Assembly (NCBI GenBank): GCA_937980205.1
Contig: CALJKW010000024.1
Span: 62,001-126,000 of the forward strand
Reading direction: 5' to 3'
DNA from: an uncultured Myxococcales bacterium
Lineage (GTDB): Bacteria; Myxococcota; Myxococcia; Myxococcales; Myxococcaceae
Length of the DNA: 64,000 nt
Part shown: positions 45,787-54,334 of the stretch, piece after piece
Numbering within the stretch: the stretch's first letter is position 1
Layout: each line of letters begins with the position of its first letter
Program-made: the position numbers and the translations under genes
The notes under the pieces: generated by a model
What the model was told of the DNA's origin: nothing
What the model saw: the letters and a program-made list of their open reading frames with translations, nothing else
The model's database searches: none

Positions 45787-46771
45787 TCTCTTGAGTCGCT
45801 GGCTCTTCTCTCCGCGCACCGACGTCGCCGTCTTCTTCGGCGTCGCCGCCGTGTCCTCCGTCTCGCTCCTCGCCGACGGAGAGACTCCGCTCTGGGCGTG
45901 GGTAGCCCTCGTGCTCTGCATCGACGTCGCGCACGTCTGGAGCACGCTCTTCCGCGTCTACTTCGACCGCAGCGAGCTTCGCCGCCGCCCACTGCTCTAC
46001 TTCGCCGCTCCCGTCGGCTGCTGGCTCGCCGGAGTCCTCGCGTACGAGGCCGGCATCTTCTGGCGCGCGCTGGCCTACCTCGCCGCGTGGCACTTCATCC
46101 GCCAGCAGGTCGGCTGGATGACGCTCTACGGCCGCCGCGCCGGCTCTCCGGCGTGGCGCCTGAAGCTCGACGCCGCGGCCATCTACGCCGTCACGCTCGG
46201 CCCCGTCGTCTGGTGGCACGCGAACCTGCCGCGCGCGTTCTGGTGGTTCGTGGAGGGCGACTTCGTCAGCGGCCTGCCCCGCTGGTGCGGCACCGCCGCG
46301 CTCGCCGCCCACGCCGTCGTCGTCACCGTCTGGCTCGGCGCCTGGCTGAGAGAGCGGCACGTCGGGAAGCTGCTGCTGCTCGCCGCCACCTGGATCGCCT
46401 GGTTCGGCGGCATCGTCCTCGCGCGCAGCGACTTCGCCTTCACCGCGATGAACGTCGTCCTCCACGGAGTCCCCTACTTCGTCCTCACCTACCGCTACTC
46501 GCGCGGCTGGTCGCTCAAGTCGTTCCTCGGCGTCCTCTTCGCCCTCGCCTTCCTCGAGGAGCTGCTCTGGGACCGCCTCGTCTGGCACGAGCGCGCGACC
46601 TTGTTCGGCGACGGAGCTCTCGAGCTCGCTGCGCCCGTGCTCGCGCTCCTCGTCCCGTTGCTCGCGCTGCCGCAGATGACCCACTACGTGCTCGACGCGT
46701 TCGTCTGGAGAGGACGAGAGAACCCCCAGGTCGCCGAGCGGCTGGGGTGGACCGGCCCCGTCAGAACTTGA
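45779..46771 (+). CDS. polytopic membrane protein
   Basis: A 330-residue protein with about eight hydrophobic segments, e.g. AVFFGVAAVSSVSLLADG, ALVLCIDVAHVWSTLF, LLYFAAPVGCWLAGVLAY and LVLLVP-type stretch near the end. A conserved-looking AAWHFIRQQVGWMTLYGRR sits mid-protein. No family recognised with confidence. GTG 45779 is within the family-D repeat; TTG 45791 (LSRWLFSPRTD) is an equally possible start just after it. It overlaps the convergent GYF gene by 11 bases. Confidence 0.75.
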   Translation: MRALLSRWLFSPRTDVAVFFGVAAVSSVSLLADGETPLWAWVALVLCIDVAHVWSTLFRVYFDRSELRRRPLLYFAAPVGCWLAGVLAYEAGIFWRALAYLAAWHFIRQQVGWMTLYGRRAGSPAWRLKLDAAAIYAVTLGPVVWWHANLPRAFWWFVEGDFVSGLPRWCGTAALAAHAVVVTVWLGAWLRERHVGKLLLLAATWIAWFGGIVLARSDFAFTAMNVVLHGVPYFVLTYRYSRGWSLKSFLGVLFALAFLEELLWDRLVWHERATLFGDGALELAAPVLALLVPLLALPQMTHYVLDAFVWRGRENPQVAERLGWTGPVRT

Positions 46772-48044
46772 ACGGGATCTCCACCGGCGGGTGCTGCAGC
46801 GCGTGCTTCGGGAAGGTCCACTTGGGGATCTCCTTCGCGAGGCACTCTGCGAACGGCCCTTCCGGCGCCACGACGTCGGTCACGTGACCGTCGGGCTCGA
46901 CCGTCCACTTCATGACGATGCGGCCGGACGGCGCGTCCGGGTTCGCCGCTCGCGCCGCTTCCGCGCAGGCGTCGACTGCCGGCTTGTGGCTCTTCACCAC
47001 TTCCATCACCTCGCCGATCGTCAGCTCGTCCGGTGGAGCTTCGGCGAACGCTTTCGCGAAGGCCTCTTCCACCGTCGCCGGCTTCTTCGGCTCTTCCGGC
47101 GCGGGCGCCGGCGCCGGTGCTTGCGGTGCTGCTTTCGCGGGCGCTGCTGGGGCCGGGGCCGGGGCAGGCACAGGCGCAGCGGCCACGGGCTGGGGTTGGG
47201 GCTGGGGCTGCGGCTGCGGCTGGGCCTGCGGGGCGGCGGGTTTGGGGGCCTCTGGCGCCGCGGCGGGTGCTGGCGCCGGGGCGGGGACTCCGCTCATCGT
47301 GATCACGATCGGCGGCGGAACCACCACCGGCCACAGCACCCGCAGCGCCACCACCGTGCTCGCCGCGATGACGCCGGCGATGACGCCGCTGATGAGCGCC
47401 TGAGGCAGCAGCGACCGCGGCTGCTCTTCATCGGCCTCGTCGGACACCGGCACCGAGTGCAGCGCGGTGTACGTCGCCGCGCGCTCGTTCGAGAAGTCCA
47501 CCGGCGTCGACAGCGGCAGCGGGTCGACCTTCTTCTGCGACTGCTCGAGCTTCTTGCGGTTCGCCGCCTCCATCGCGGAGGCCGCCGGCGAGGCCCACTC
47601 CCCCGAGGAGTCGAGCTTCACGTTCATGTCGAGCTTCGGCGTCAGCGCCTCCGCGAGCTCGGACACCTTGAACAGCGACACCCACTTCGGAAAGCCCTGG
47701 TGCCAGCAGAGCGAGTCGGGAGTCAGCTCGCCGTCCTCCCAGAGCAGGCGAATCTTGTGCAGGCTGATCGGCCCGAGGCGCTTGCCGTGAACCTCGAACC
47801 ACCACTCGTCGACGTCGTCGGGCGCCTCTGGCCGCGGCCCCGGACCCGACGCCGTGAGCTGCTCGGCGAGCCGCTGCATCTGCCCTGCGAGCGCCCGCGC
47901 GTGGTACCGCTCGGGCCGAGAATCTGCCTGAGCATCCGGCATCGTCAGGTGTTTGCCCGACCGGAGCACGTCGTCGACGAGCCGGTTGATGTCGCTTTCG
48001 GAGGCACCCTCGAGCGGGGCCTTCGGTTCCTCGGAGCTGCTCAC
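46761..48044 (-). CDS. GYF_2 / AgmX-PglI C-terminal domain protein
   Basis: A 427-residue protein. Residues ~79-135 are a GYF_2 module (WWFEVHGKRLGPISLHKIRL, WEDGELTPDSLCWHQGFPKW). One membrane segment ~215-240 (ALISGVIAGVIAASTVVALR). A long Pro/Ala/Gln-rich periplasmic spacer follows, containing a run of PQ dipeptides and AP repeats. The end (~340-427: VVKSHKPAVDACAEAARAAN, GRIVMKWTVEPDGHVTDV, IPKWTFPKHALQHPPVEIPF) is the TonB-like AgmX/PglI C-terminal domain, found in Myxococcus gliding proteins. So it probably spans the periplasm to contact an outer-membrane partner. No ExbB/D-type genes nearby. Confidence 0.9.
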   Translation of the reverse strand: MSSSEEPKAPLEGASESDINRLVDDVLRSGKHLTMPDAQADSRPERYHARALAGQMQRLAEQLTASGPGPRPEAPDDVDEWWFEVHGKRLGPISLHKIRLLWEDGELTPDSLCWHQGFPKWVSLFKVSELAEALTPKLDMNVKLDSSGEWASPAASAMEAANRKKLEQSQKKVDPLPLSTPVDFSNERAATYTALHSVPVSDEADEEQPRSLLPQALISGVIAGVIAASTVVALRVLWPVVVPPPIVITMSGVPAPAPAPAAAPEAPKPAAPQAQPQPQPQPQPQPVAAAPVPAPAPAPAAPAKAAPQAPAPAPAPEEPKKPATVEEAFAKAFAEAPPDELTIGEVMEVVKSHKPAVDACAEAARAANPDAPSGRIVMKWTVEPDGHVTDVVAPEGPFAECLAKEIPKWTFPKHALQHPPVEIPFKF

Positions 48045-48084
48045 ACCGCCACCCTGCGCCGAAGCGCAGGCCGTTTCAAGCGTG

Positions 48085-48423
48085 TTACCCGCCCGTACAC
48101 GGGAGCACGAGCTCCGCCACCAGCCCGCGGCGCGCGGGCTTCGCGATCGCCTTCACTCCGCGCGCCTCGATGAACAGCGGGGGCTTCTGCGACACGCGAA
48201 AGGTGAAGGCGCCGTGCGCGTCGGTCTCCGTCGAGTCGAGCACCTCGAGCTCTCCCGCCGCGCGGATGGCGACCGGCTCGCGCTGCAGCGGCTCCGACGG
48301 GCCGCACGCGCTCACCACGTGGCCGCTGACCTCGACGGCCTCGGCGGTGACCGCGGGCTCGTCAGCGACGACCGGCGCGGAGGCACAGCTGCACAGCACC
48401 AGCAGAGCGAGCAGGCGTTTCAT
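48085..48423 (-). CDS. small lipoprotein, carboxypeptidase-regulatory-like fold
   Basis: A 112-residue product with lipobox (LLALLVLCSCAS). The mature part (VEVSGHVVSACGPSEPLQRE, STETDAHGAFTFRVSQKPPL) has the G-x-V ... D-x-x-G-x-F-x-F pattern of carboxypeptidase regulatory-like beta sandwiches, ending VAELVLPCTGG. Located between the GYF gene and the flavoprotein genes. Function unknown. Confidence 0.72.
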   Translation of the reverse strand: MKRLLALLVLCSCASAPVVADEPAVTAEAVEVSGHVVSACGPSEPLQREPVAIRAAGELEVLDSTETDAHGAFTFRVSQKPPLFIEARGVKAIAKPARRGLVAELVLPCTGG

Positions 48424-48514
48424 GGCACCGCCGGCACTGCATCGGCCGGGCCCGCGCGCAGATCCGCGAAATGCGGCTCGTGACAGTTTCCTGACGCGAC
48501 ATCGATGACCTCGC

Positions 48515-50080
48515 TTACGCGGCGCTCGAAGGTTTTCCGATCGGCGGCATCGCCTCGCTCACCGGCGCGATCAGCTTCTCCAGCGCCGCGAGCGGGTCCT
48601 TGTTCTTCCCGGCGAGCCACTCGCTGACGGCCTTCGCGTACGCCTCGGGGATCACCTTGCGATCCACGTCCGGGTAGAACTCGTGAATCCCGCGCTTGCC
48701 CCACGCGAGCGTGTCGGCGAGCGCGCCCTGGTTGTACTTCGACATCGCGGCGCCCTTGTCGACGCCCATCTCGAGATCGAACACCAGGTCCTTCAACCGC
48801 TCGACGTGGCTCACCGCCGAGGTCGCCATGCCGCCGCCGACGATGAAGTGTGCGTTGCCGACGAAGTCGCCCAGGCCCACCACGTTCGCGCCCGCCGTCG
48901 CGCGGCTGCTCATGCGCTGCTGCAGCGTGAACAGCGTCGGCCGCGTGCCGACCATCGGGCCCTCGAGCGTCGCGTCGCTGACGTCCTGCTCCATCACCAG
49001 CGCGGCCTCGGAGCGGAAGTGCTTCTCGATGAGCTCCTGCTGCGCCTCGCGGTACTCCGGCGACGTCGGGTCGAGCTCGGGTCCGGGGTCGAACAGCTCG
49101 CTCTGAGGCGCCTCGACGAGCACCCACGTCTTGTCGCTCTTCGCGCTGCCGAGCGCCATCGACAGAATCCGCTCGGTCGAGCCGTCGTCGCGCTTCGTGT
49201 CGTCGTACTTCAGCGCCGCGCGCCCGCCGCTGCTGGCGCCGACGACGCCGCCGATGATCCGCTCCTCGGGAGACGTCGCCGCCGTCTCGATGCCCAGCGC
49301 TTTGCGCGTCGCGCTGTTCGCCCCCTCGCTCACCACCACGAGGTCGGGAGTCCCCAGCGCCACCGCCGTCCCGCCCTTCCGCGGCGCGACGCTCACCGAG
49401 TAGCGACCCTGCTCGTCCGGCTCGGACAGCGAGATCTGCATGTTCGAGTGCACGCGCACGTTCGGCTGCTCTTTGAGCCAGTCGAACAGCACCTGCTCGA
49501 AGCACCTGCACTCGACGAGCATGATCGGCACGTCCGAGAGCATCTGCTCGCCGGTGCGCGGCACGCGGGTCGGGTCGCCAGTGAGCGGCTCGTCGCGCGC
49601 GATGATCCGCTGCGAGCCGTTCAGCGTCGACACGAAGCCCTTGGTCAGGTGCCCGGCGATCTCGAGGAACTTGTCCGCGAGCTTCGGGTCGATCGACGAA
49701 AGCTCGTCGACGAGCGCCTGCCGCGAGCTGAACTGCATCTGCCGCGTGTAGCCCTCGCGCAGCTCGACCGCGTCGACCTGGTAGCCGGCCTTCGCGAGCA
49801 CGGCGGCCGAGAGCAGCCCGCCCGCCGACAAGCCCGACACGACCGCGCGCTTCGGCTGCTGCAGCGCCGCTCCCTCGGGGGCTTTCAGCAGCGCGTCGAG
49901 CGCCGCCGAGCGCGTCGCGAGGTACGTGTCCTTGTCGGCGAGCGTGGCGAGCAGCGCCTTCGCGCCCTCGGCGCCGAGCACCTTCGTCGCCGCCGCCTCG
50001 AGCGCGCCCTTGTCGGCGTTGACCTTCAGCGAAGGGAACTGCGCGTAGACCTGCTGCAGCGCTCTCGAGTCGACTTTCAC
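48515..50080 (-). CDS. FAD-dependent oxidoreductase/monooxygenase-like protein
   Basis: A 521-residue flavoprotein. The dinucleotide fold starts near residue 80 (RAVVSGLSAGGLLSAAVLAK) with GxSxGG instead of the usual GxGxxG. Second FAD motif: VVGLGDFVGNAHFIVGGGM, matching the GD-box of aromatic-hydroxylase-type enzymes. The N-terminal ~75 residues and the C-terminal ~60 (AYAKAVSEWLAGKNKDPLAA) are helical additions. It follows the 72-residue protein by 10 bases and the Tat-exported amine-oxidase-like gene before that, an operon of two flavoenzymes. Substrate unknown; the altered Gly motif could weaken FAD binding. Confidence 0.8.
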   Translation of the reverse strand: MKVDSRALQQVYAQFPSLKVNADKGALEAAATKVLGAEGAKALLATLADKDTYLATRSAALDALLKAPEGAALQQPKRAVVSGLSAGGLLSAAVLAKAGYQVDAVELREGYTRQMQFSSRQALVDELSSIDPKLADKFLEIAGHLTKGFVSTLNGSQRIIARDEPLTGDPTRVPRTGEQMLSDVPIMLVECRCFEQVLFDWLKEQPNVRVHSNMQISLSEPDEQGRYSVSVAPRKGGTAVALGTPDLVVVSEGANSATRKALGIETAATSPEERIIGGVVGASSGGRAALKYDDTKRDDGSTERILSMALGSAKSDKTWVLVEAPQSELFDPGPELDPTSPEYREAQQELIEKHFRSEAALVMEQDVSDATLEGPMVGTRPTLFTLQQRMSSRATAGANVVGLGDFVGNAHFIVGGGMATSAVSHVERLKDLVFDLEMGVDKGAAMSKYNQGALADTLAWGKRGIHEFYPDVDRKVIPEAYAKAVSEWLAGKNKDPLAALEKLIAPVSEAMPPIGKPSSAA

Positions 50081-50090
50081 AGAAGGGCCC

Positions 50091-50309
50091 CTATACCGGT
50101 TTCACCAGCTGCCTGCGAACCGCGTCCACGAACACGTCGTACGGGTGCGACCACAGCGCCGCGGTGATGGCGTTGCGCAGCTCCGTCGCGACGTCCTCGA
50201 GCTCGGCCTCGAGATCGACGCGGTCCTTCGGCGGCACGCGCGAGAACGCCTCCGCGTAGGCGGCGGCGCCGGCCTTCAGCACCCGCTCTCTCGACGAAGC
50301 GTCCATCAC
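50091..50309 (-). CDS. small conserved-type helical protein
   Basis: A 72-residue product (71 if ATG 50306 is used in place of GTG 50309), all helical by pattern (AGAAAYAEAFSRVPPKDRVD, ELEDVATELRNAITAALWSH), acidic, without cysteines or signal. It is squeezed between two flavoprotein genes, one base from the stop of the upstream one, so it is probably a partner subunit or chaperone. No family recognised. Confidence 0.7.
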   Translation of the reverse strand: MMDASSRERVLKAGAAAYAEAFSRVPPKDRVDLEAELEDVATELRNAITAALWSHPYDVFVDAVRRQLVKPV

Positions 50310-50310
50310 C

Positions 50311-51897
50311 TCACGACTCTAGCCACGACTCGGCGGTCCGGCCCAACCCGCCCAGCGCGGCCTCCGCGGCGCGCACGCCGTGGTGGCAGGCCTCCTCGAA
50401 CAGCGCGAGGCCCCCCAAGTCCGAGTGCGCGAAGTGCAGCGAGCCGAACCGCGGCTCGGCGGCGGCCCGGCGCTCGGGCCCCCAGATGAAGCCCGGGTAC
50501 GGCCGCACCATCGCGTGCCCCCAGCGCATCACGTCGAGGCGCTCGACGAGGTCGCCCAGGTCCTGGTGCGCGGGCCACAGGTCGGCGCGCACCACCGCCT
50601 CCCAGTCGTCGCGCGTCGTGGCGAGCAGGCGCTCGCGCTCGTAGCGCGGGTCGTCTCCGGTGAGCGGGTAGTACCAGGTGAAGACGGTCGGCCCCGCGTC
50701 GGAGGCCCGCGCGCGCTGGTGCGTCGCGACCACGTAGCCGAGCGACTTCGAGCCGTAGAGCACGTTGTCCCACGCGAGCGGGAAGCCGCGGCTGCGCGGC
50801 AGGCCCTTGAGCGACAGGTTCGCCACCACCCACGGCGAGTAGCGGAACGCGGTGGCGGACACGCCGTCGACCAGCCGCGCCGCGACGAAGCGCGGGCACG
50901 CGAGCACGACCTGCCGCGCCTGGAACGCGGTCGGCTCGCCGCGCCCGTTCACCGCGTGAACGAGCCAGCCCGAGTCGTTGCGCTCGAGCGCGTGAACGAG
51001 CAGGCCGCGCAGCAACCGCTCGGCGCCCGCGCTCGAGGCGAGCTGCGCGATGAGGCGCCCGTTGCCTTCGGGCCACGAGAGAAAGCCCGCGTGGTGCAGG
51101 CGCGCGGTGAAGTACCAGAGGCCGGCCCAGGCGCTGGTGCCGGCGGCGGTCGCTCCGTAGTCGTCGCGGCACGCGTAGTCGACGAGCCACAGCAGCCGCT
51201 GGCTGGTGAAGCCTTCGCGCTCGAGCCACTGCGCCATCGAGAGCTGATCGAGCTGCGTCCACTCGGCGTCGTCGCTGCACGCGGCGACCGGCACGGTGAA
51301 GGCGCGGCGGCCCTTCGCGTCGCGCGCGGCGGCGAGCGCTTCCATCTTCTTCTCGAAGCGCTCGAGCTGGGCGAGGTCGTCGGGGCTCGCTCCCGCGCGC
51401 AGGTAGAGGCCCTCGTACCAGGTGCCGCGGTAGTAGACGCGCTCCTCGGGCTCGCGGATGAGCGCGGCCTCCGAGAAGGTGCCCTCGGCGCTCATCACGC
51501 CGAGCTCGCGGAGCAGCCGCGACACCGGGCCCTTCGTCGACAGCGGAGCGGGCAGGTAGTGCGCTCCCCACGGGTAGGCGGTGTGGGCGTTGCGGCCGGA
51601 CCGCGCAGTTCCTCCCACCTCGGGATCGAGCTCGCACACCGCGAAGTCGTCGAGGCCGGCGCCGCGCAAACGCCACGCGGCTGACAAGCCTGCCGCACCG
51701 GCGCCCACGATGAGCACGTCGAGCGGCCGCGCGTTGCTTCCCCGCGGTAACGGACCGCCCCTCAGACGGTGGCCGGACAGCAACGTGGCGTCGACGAGCT
51801 CGCCGGCGAGCGGCGGAGGTTTTCCGCGGCGGCACGCGGCGTTGGCGGCGGCCACCGAGAGGAACGACGCGATGACGTCGCGGCGAGACGGTCTCAC
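50311..51897 (-). CDS. Tat-exported FAD amine-oxidase/desaturase-like protein
   Basis: A 528-residue flavoprotein beginning RPSRRDVIASFLSVAAANAA, a twin-arginine-type signal. FAD-binding motif VLIVGAGAAGLSAAWRLRGA near residue 62 and GGTARSG after it follow the amine-oxidase/phytoene-desaturase plan; the C-terminal LHFAHSDLGGLALFEEACHH is the FAD-closing segment. It begins at GTG 51897. It is the first gene of the minus-strand flavoprotein operon and diverges from the DoxX-like gene with 61 bases between. Substrate unknown; a periplasmic oxidation is inferred from the export signal. Confidence 0.85.
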   Translation of the reverse strand: MRPSRRDVIASFLSVAAANAACRRGKPPPLAGELVDATLLSGHRLRGGPLPRGSNARPLDVLIVGAGAAGLSAAWRLRGAGLDDFAVCELDPEVGGTARSGRNAHTAYPWGAHYLPAPLSTKGPVSRLLRELGVMSAEGTFSEAALIREPEERVYYRGTWYEGLYLRAGASPDDLAQLERFEKKMEALAAARDAKGRRAFTVPVAACSDDAEWTQLDQLSMAQWLEREGFTSQRLLWLVDYACRDDYGATAAGTSAWAGLWYFTARLHHAGFLSWPEGNGRLIAQLASSAGAERLLRGLLVHALERNDSGWLVHAVNGRGEPTAFQARQVVLACPRFVAARLVDGVSATAFRYSPWVVANLSLKGLPRSRGFPLAWDNVLYGSKSLGYVVATHQRARASDAGPTVFTWYYPLTGDDPRYERERLLATTRDDWEAVVRADLWPAHQDLGDLVERLDVMRWGHAMVRPYPGFIWGPERRAAAEPRFGSLHFAHSDLGGLALFEEACHHGVRAAEAALGGLGRTAESWLES

Positions 51898-51958
51898 GCG
51901 GCGCGCTTACACCAGACCGCCACACTGCGGCGCGGCTCTTGCTGATGGTGGCCGAGCG

Positions 51959-52468
51959 ATGCACAGCTCAGCTCTGCCCCACCGGCGATTCCAGACACAC
52001 CGCGACCCCGAGGCCGCCGAGCGCGCGCTCGAGGATGCCGAGCAGGAACGCATCACCGAGCAGGAGAAGCGCGCCGCCCAGCGCGAGGCGCTGCACCTCG
52101 CGGGTCGGCTCATCCTCTCGGCCGTGTTCATCGTCAGCGCCATCGTGAAGGCGGTCGCGTTCGACCCCGAGACGGCCGGCCGCCTCGGCGGAGTCTTCTG
52201 GAGCACCATCGTGCTCGAGCTCGTCTGCGGCGCGCTCATCGGCGTCGGGCTCTACACGCGCAAGGCCGCCATCGTGATGCTGGTGTGGCTCGGCGTCGGG
52301 CTCATCTTCTTCCACGGCGACCTGAGCCTCGAGGTGAACCGCGTCTTCGCGCTCGCGAACCTGGGCATCGCCGGGGCGCTGTTCGGGCTCATCGCGAACG
52401 GCGCGGGGCTGCTCAGCGTCGACCGGCTGCTGAAGGACAAGCGCGAAGCGGCGCTCGCGGTCGAGTAA
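51959..52468 (+). CDS. DoxX-like membrane protein
   Basis: A 169-residue protein with a charged N-terminus (EAAERALEDAEQERITEQEK) and four hydrophobic segments (LAGRLILSAVFIVSAIVKAV, VLELVCGALIGVGLY, AAIVMLVWLGVGLIFFHGD, VFALANLGIAGALFGLIA) in the order of DoxX/thiosulfate:quinone oxidoreductase small-subunit-like proteins. The HGDLSLEVNRVFALANLGIA near the last helix is typical. ATG 51959 is chosen. Diverges from the flavoprotein gene; a REP-type hairpin follows its stop. Confidence 0.82.
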   Translation: MHSSALPHRRFQTHRDPEAAERALEDAEQERITEQEKRAAQREALHLAGRLILSAVFIVSAIVKAVAFDPETAGRLGGVFWSTIVLELVCGALIGVGLYTRKAAIVMLVWLGVGLIFFHGDLSLEVNRVFALANLGIAGALFGLIANGAGLLSVDRLLKDKREAALAVE

Positions 52469-52485
52469 CAGGGGGAGACCGTAGG

Positions 52486-52570
52486 AAAATGGGGACAGGC
52501 TGCTTTTCCCGGCAGCGGAGCGCTCGACACTTCGCGGCGCTCCATGGGAAAAGCTGCCTGTCCCCTTTTT
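52486..52570. repeat. REP-type hairpin element
   Basis: AAAATGGGGACAGGCTGCTT ... AAGCTGCCTGTCCCCTTTTT, an ~85 bp imperfect palindrome with inner arms GGAGCGCTCG / CGCGGCGCTCC. GGGGACAGGC-type hairpins are known as REP sequences moved by TnpA_REP (RAYT) transposases; no such gene is in the window. It separates the DoxX-like gene from the SDR gene and has a T-run, so it could also terminate transcription. Confidence 0.8.
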
Positions 52571-52580
52571 CCGGGCCGCG

Positions 52581-54086
52581 TTGAAGAAGCTCTCTCCCGA
52601 AGACCTCCAGAAAGCGACCGAGCTGCTCGAGCAGCTCGACGCCGACCGCACGCTGCTCTCGGACTTCCCGGAAGAGGCGCGCAAGGCGTTCTTGCGCGCG
52701 GTGGGCCGCGTCGCCATCCCCGAGCGGGACGTGCAGAACCGGCTCGCGAAGGCGGTGCGCCGGAAGAAGAGCCAGGAGCAGAAGGCCGAGAAGCGCGAGC
52801 GAGACCGCGCCACGCGCGCCGAGACGCAGATCCGCGCGGTGCGCGCGCAGTCCGTGTACCAGGCGCCGGCGCTGCCGGCCGGGACTCCGCGCCCGCCCGA
52901 GCGCGAGCTCGAGAACCCGCGCCACTGCTACGTCTGCAAGGCCGAGTACCGGAAGCTGCACTTCTTCTACGACACGATGTGCACCGAGTGCGGAGACCTG
53001 AACCACGCGAAGCGGTTCCAGACGGCTCCGCTCGAAGGGAAGGTCGCGCTGATCACCGGCGCGCGCGTGAAGATCGGCTACCAGGCGTCGCTGATGCTGC
53101 TGCGCAGTGGAGCGCAGGTCATCGCGACGACGCGCTTCCCGCTCGACGCCGCGGAGCGCTACGCGCGCGAGGCCGACTTCCCGAAGTGGTCCCACCGGCT
53201 CGAGATCCACGGGCTCGACCTGCGGCACGCGCCGAGCGTCGAGGTCTTCGCGCGGCACATCGAGGCCACGCACGAGCGGCTCGACATCCTGATCAACAAC
53301 GCGGCGCAGACGGTGCGCAGGCCTCCCGGCTTCTACCGGCACCTGCTCGAGTCCGAGAGCCGCCGCTTCTCGGAGCTGCCGGACCCGCAGCGGCCGCTGC
53401 TGCAGGCGCGCGCGGCGCTGCTGGAAAAGCTCGAAGCGCCGCGCGACGCGCTCGCGACGTGGCGCTCGTCGGACGCGGCGGTCGGCATTCACCACTCGGC
53501 CGCGCTGTCGCTCTTGCCGTACGAGATGGAGCAGGACGTCGAGCACTTCTTCCCCGCGGGGAAGCTCGACGCCGACCTGCAGCAGGTCGACAAGCGGCTC
53601 GTGAACAGCTGGCGGCTGACGCTCGGCGAGGTGCAGACGGCCGAGATGCTCGAGGTGCACCTGGTGAACGCGGTGGCGCCGTTCATTCTGTGCGGGAAGC
53701 TCAAGCCGCTGATGGTGCGGCACCGCGAGTACCCCGGGCACATCGTGAACGTGTCGGCGATGGAAGGCTCGTTCTCGCGCGGCACGAAGACCGACAAGCA
53801 CCCGCACACCAACATGGCGAAGGCGGCGCTGAACATGATGACGCTGACGTCGGCGCCCGACTACGCGAAGAGCCACATCTTCATGAACGCGGTCGACACC
53901 GGCTGGGTGACCGACGAGGACCCGCTGCAGCACGCCGAGCGCAAGCAGGCCGAGCTCGACTTCCACCCGCCGCTCGACATCGTCGACGGAGCCGCGCGCG
54001 TCGTCGACCCCGTCTTCGTCGCGGAGAACACCGGCGAGTACGTGTTCGGGAAGTTCTTCAAGGACTACGCACCGACCGATTGGTGA
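52581..54086 (+). CDS. SDR-family protein with four-Cys zinc-finger extension
   Basis: A 501-residue protein starting at TTG 52581. N-terminus ~1-95 is coiled and basic (AVRRKKSQEQKAEKRERDRA); a zinc finger C116xxC119 ... C134xxC137 (HCYVCK, MCTECGDL) precedes an SDR domain from ~150: VALITGARVKIGYQASLML, DILINNAAQT, IVNVSAMEGSF and PHTNMAKAALNMM. The catalytic YxxxK is TxxxK: Tyr is Thr. The SDR also has a ~100-residue insertion (RFSELPDPQRPLLQARAALL). Enzymatic activity may thus be lost or use another residue. It follows the REP hairpin directly. Function unknown; related zinc-finger SDRs exist in bacteria and eukaryotes. Confidence 0.85.
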   Translation: MKKLSPEDLQKATELLEQLDADRTLLSDFPEEARKAFLRAVGRVAIPERDVQNRLAKAVRRKKSQEQKAEKRERDRATRAETQIRAVRAQSVYQAPALPAGTPRPPERELENPRHCYVCKAEYRKLHFFYDTMCTECGDLNHAKRFQTAPLEGKVALITGARVKIGYQASLMLLRSGAQVIATTRFPLDAAERYAREADFPKWSHRLEIHGLDLRHAPSVEVFARHIEATHERLDILINNAAQTVRRPPGFYRHLLESESRRFSELPDPQRPLLQARAALLEKLEAPRDALATWRSSDAAVGIHHSAALSLLPYEMEQDVEHFFPAGKLDADLQQVDKRLVNSWRLTLGEVQTAEMLEVHLVNAVAPFILCGKLKPLMVRHREYPGHIVNVSAMEGSFSRGTKTDKHPHTNMAKAALNMMTLTSAPDYAKSHIFMNAVDTGWVTDEDPLQHAERKQAELDFHPPLDIVDGAARVVDPVFVAENTGEYVFGKFFKDYAPTDW

Positions 54087-54103
54087 GCGCCGAGCGCTGG
54101 CAG

Positions 54104-54307
54104 TCACCGGGCTCCGGCGTCCACGAGCTCGGCTGCGACGGCCTCGAAGGTGAGCTGACGGTTCTGTGCGCCGCACTCCAACTGAACCTGGACCTCCGCA
54201 GTCCAGCGTCCGGGTTCGGTCGCGAAGGTCGCCGTGCCCTGCATCATCTTCGCGGGCCGATTCGGTAGGCGCAGCCCGCTGGGATGGCAAGCAGCGGAGC
54301 GCGGTAC
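54104..54307 (-). pseudogene. possible C-terminal gene remnant
   Basis: A 67-codon minus-strand frame without a good start, ending MMQGTATFATEPGRWTAEVQ, VQLECGAQNRQLTFEAVAAEL and VDAGAR. Its composition is protein-like (mixed residues, beta pattern), unlike the Arg/Ala-rich shadows around it, and an in-frame TAG stands upstream at 54308-54310. It may be the tail of a lost secreted protein. The rest of the 54087-54334 spacer holds nothing recognisable. Confidence 0.35.
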
Positions 54308-54334
54308 CTACTGGTCGGGCCGCCGTGGCGAGCG

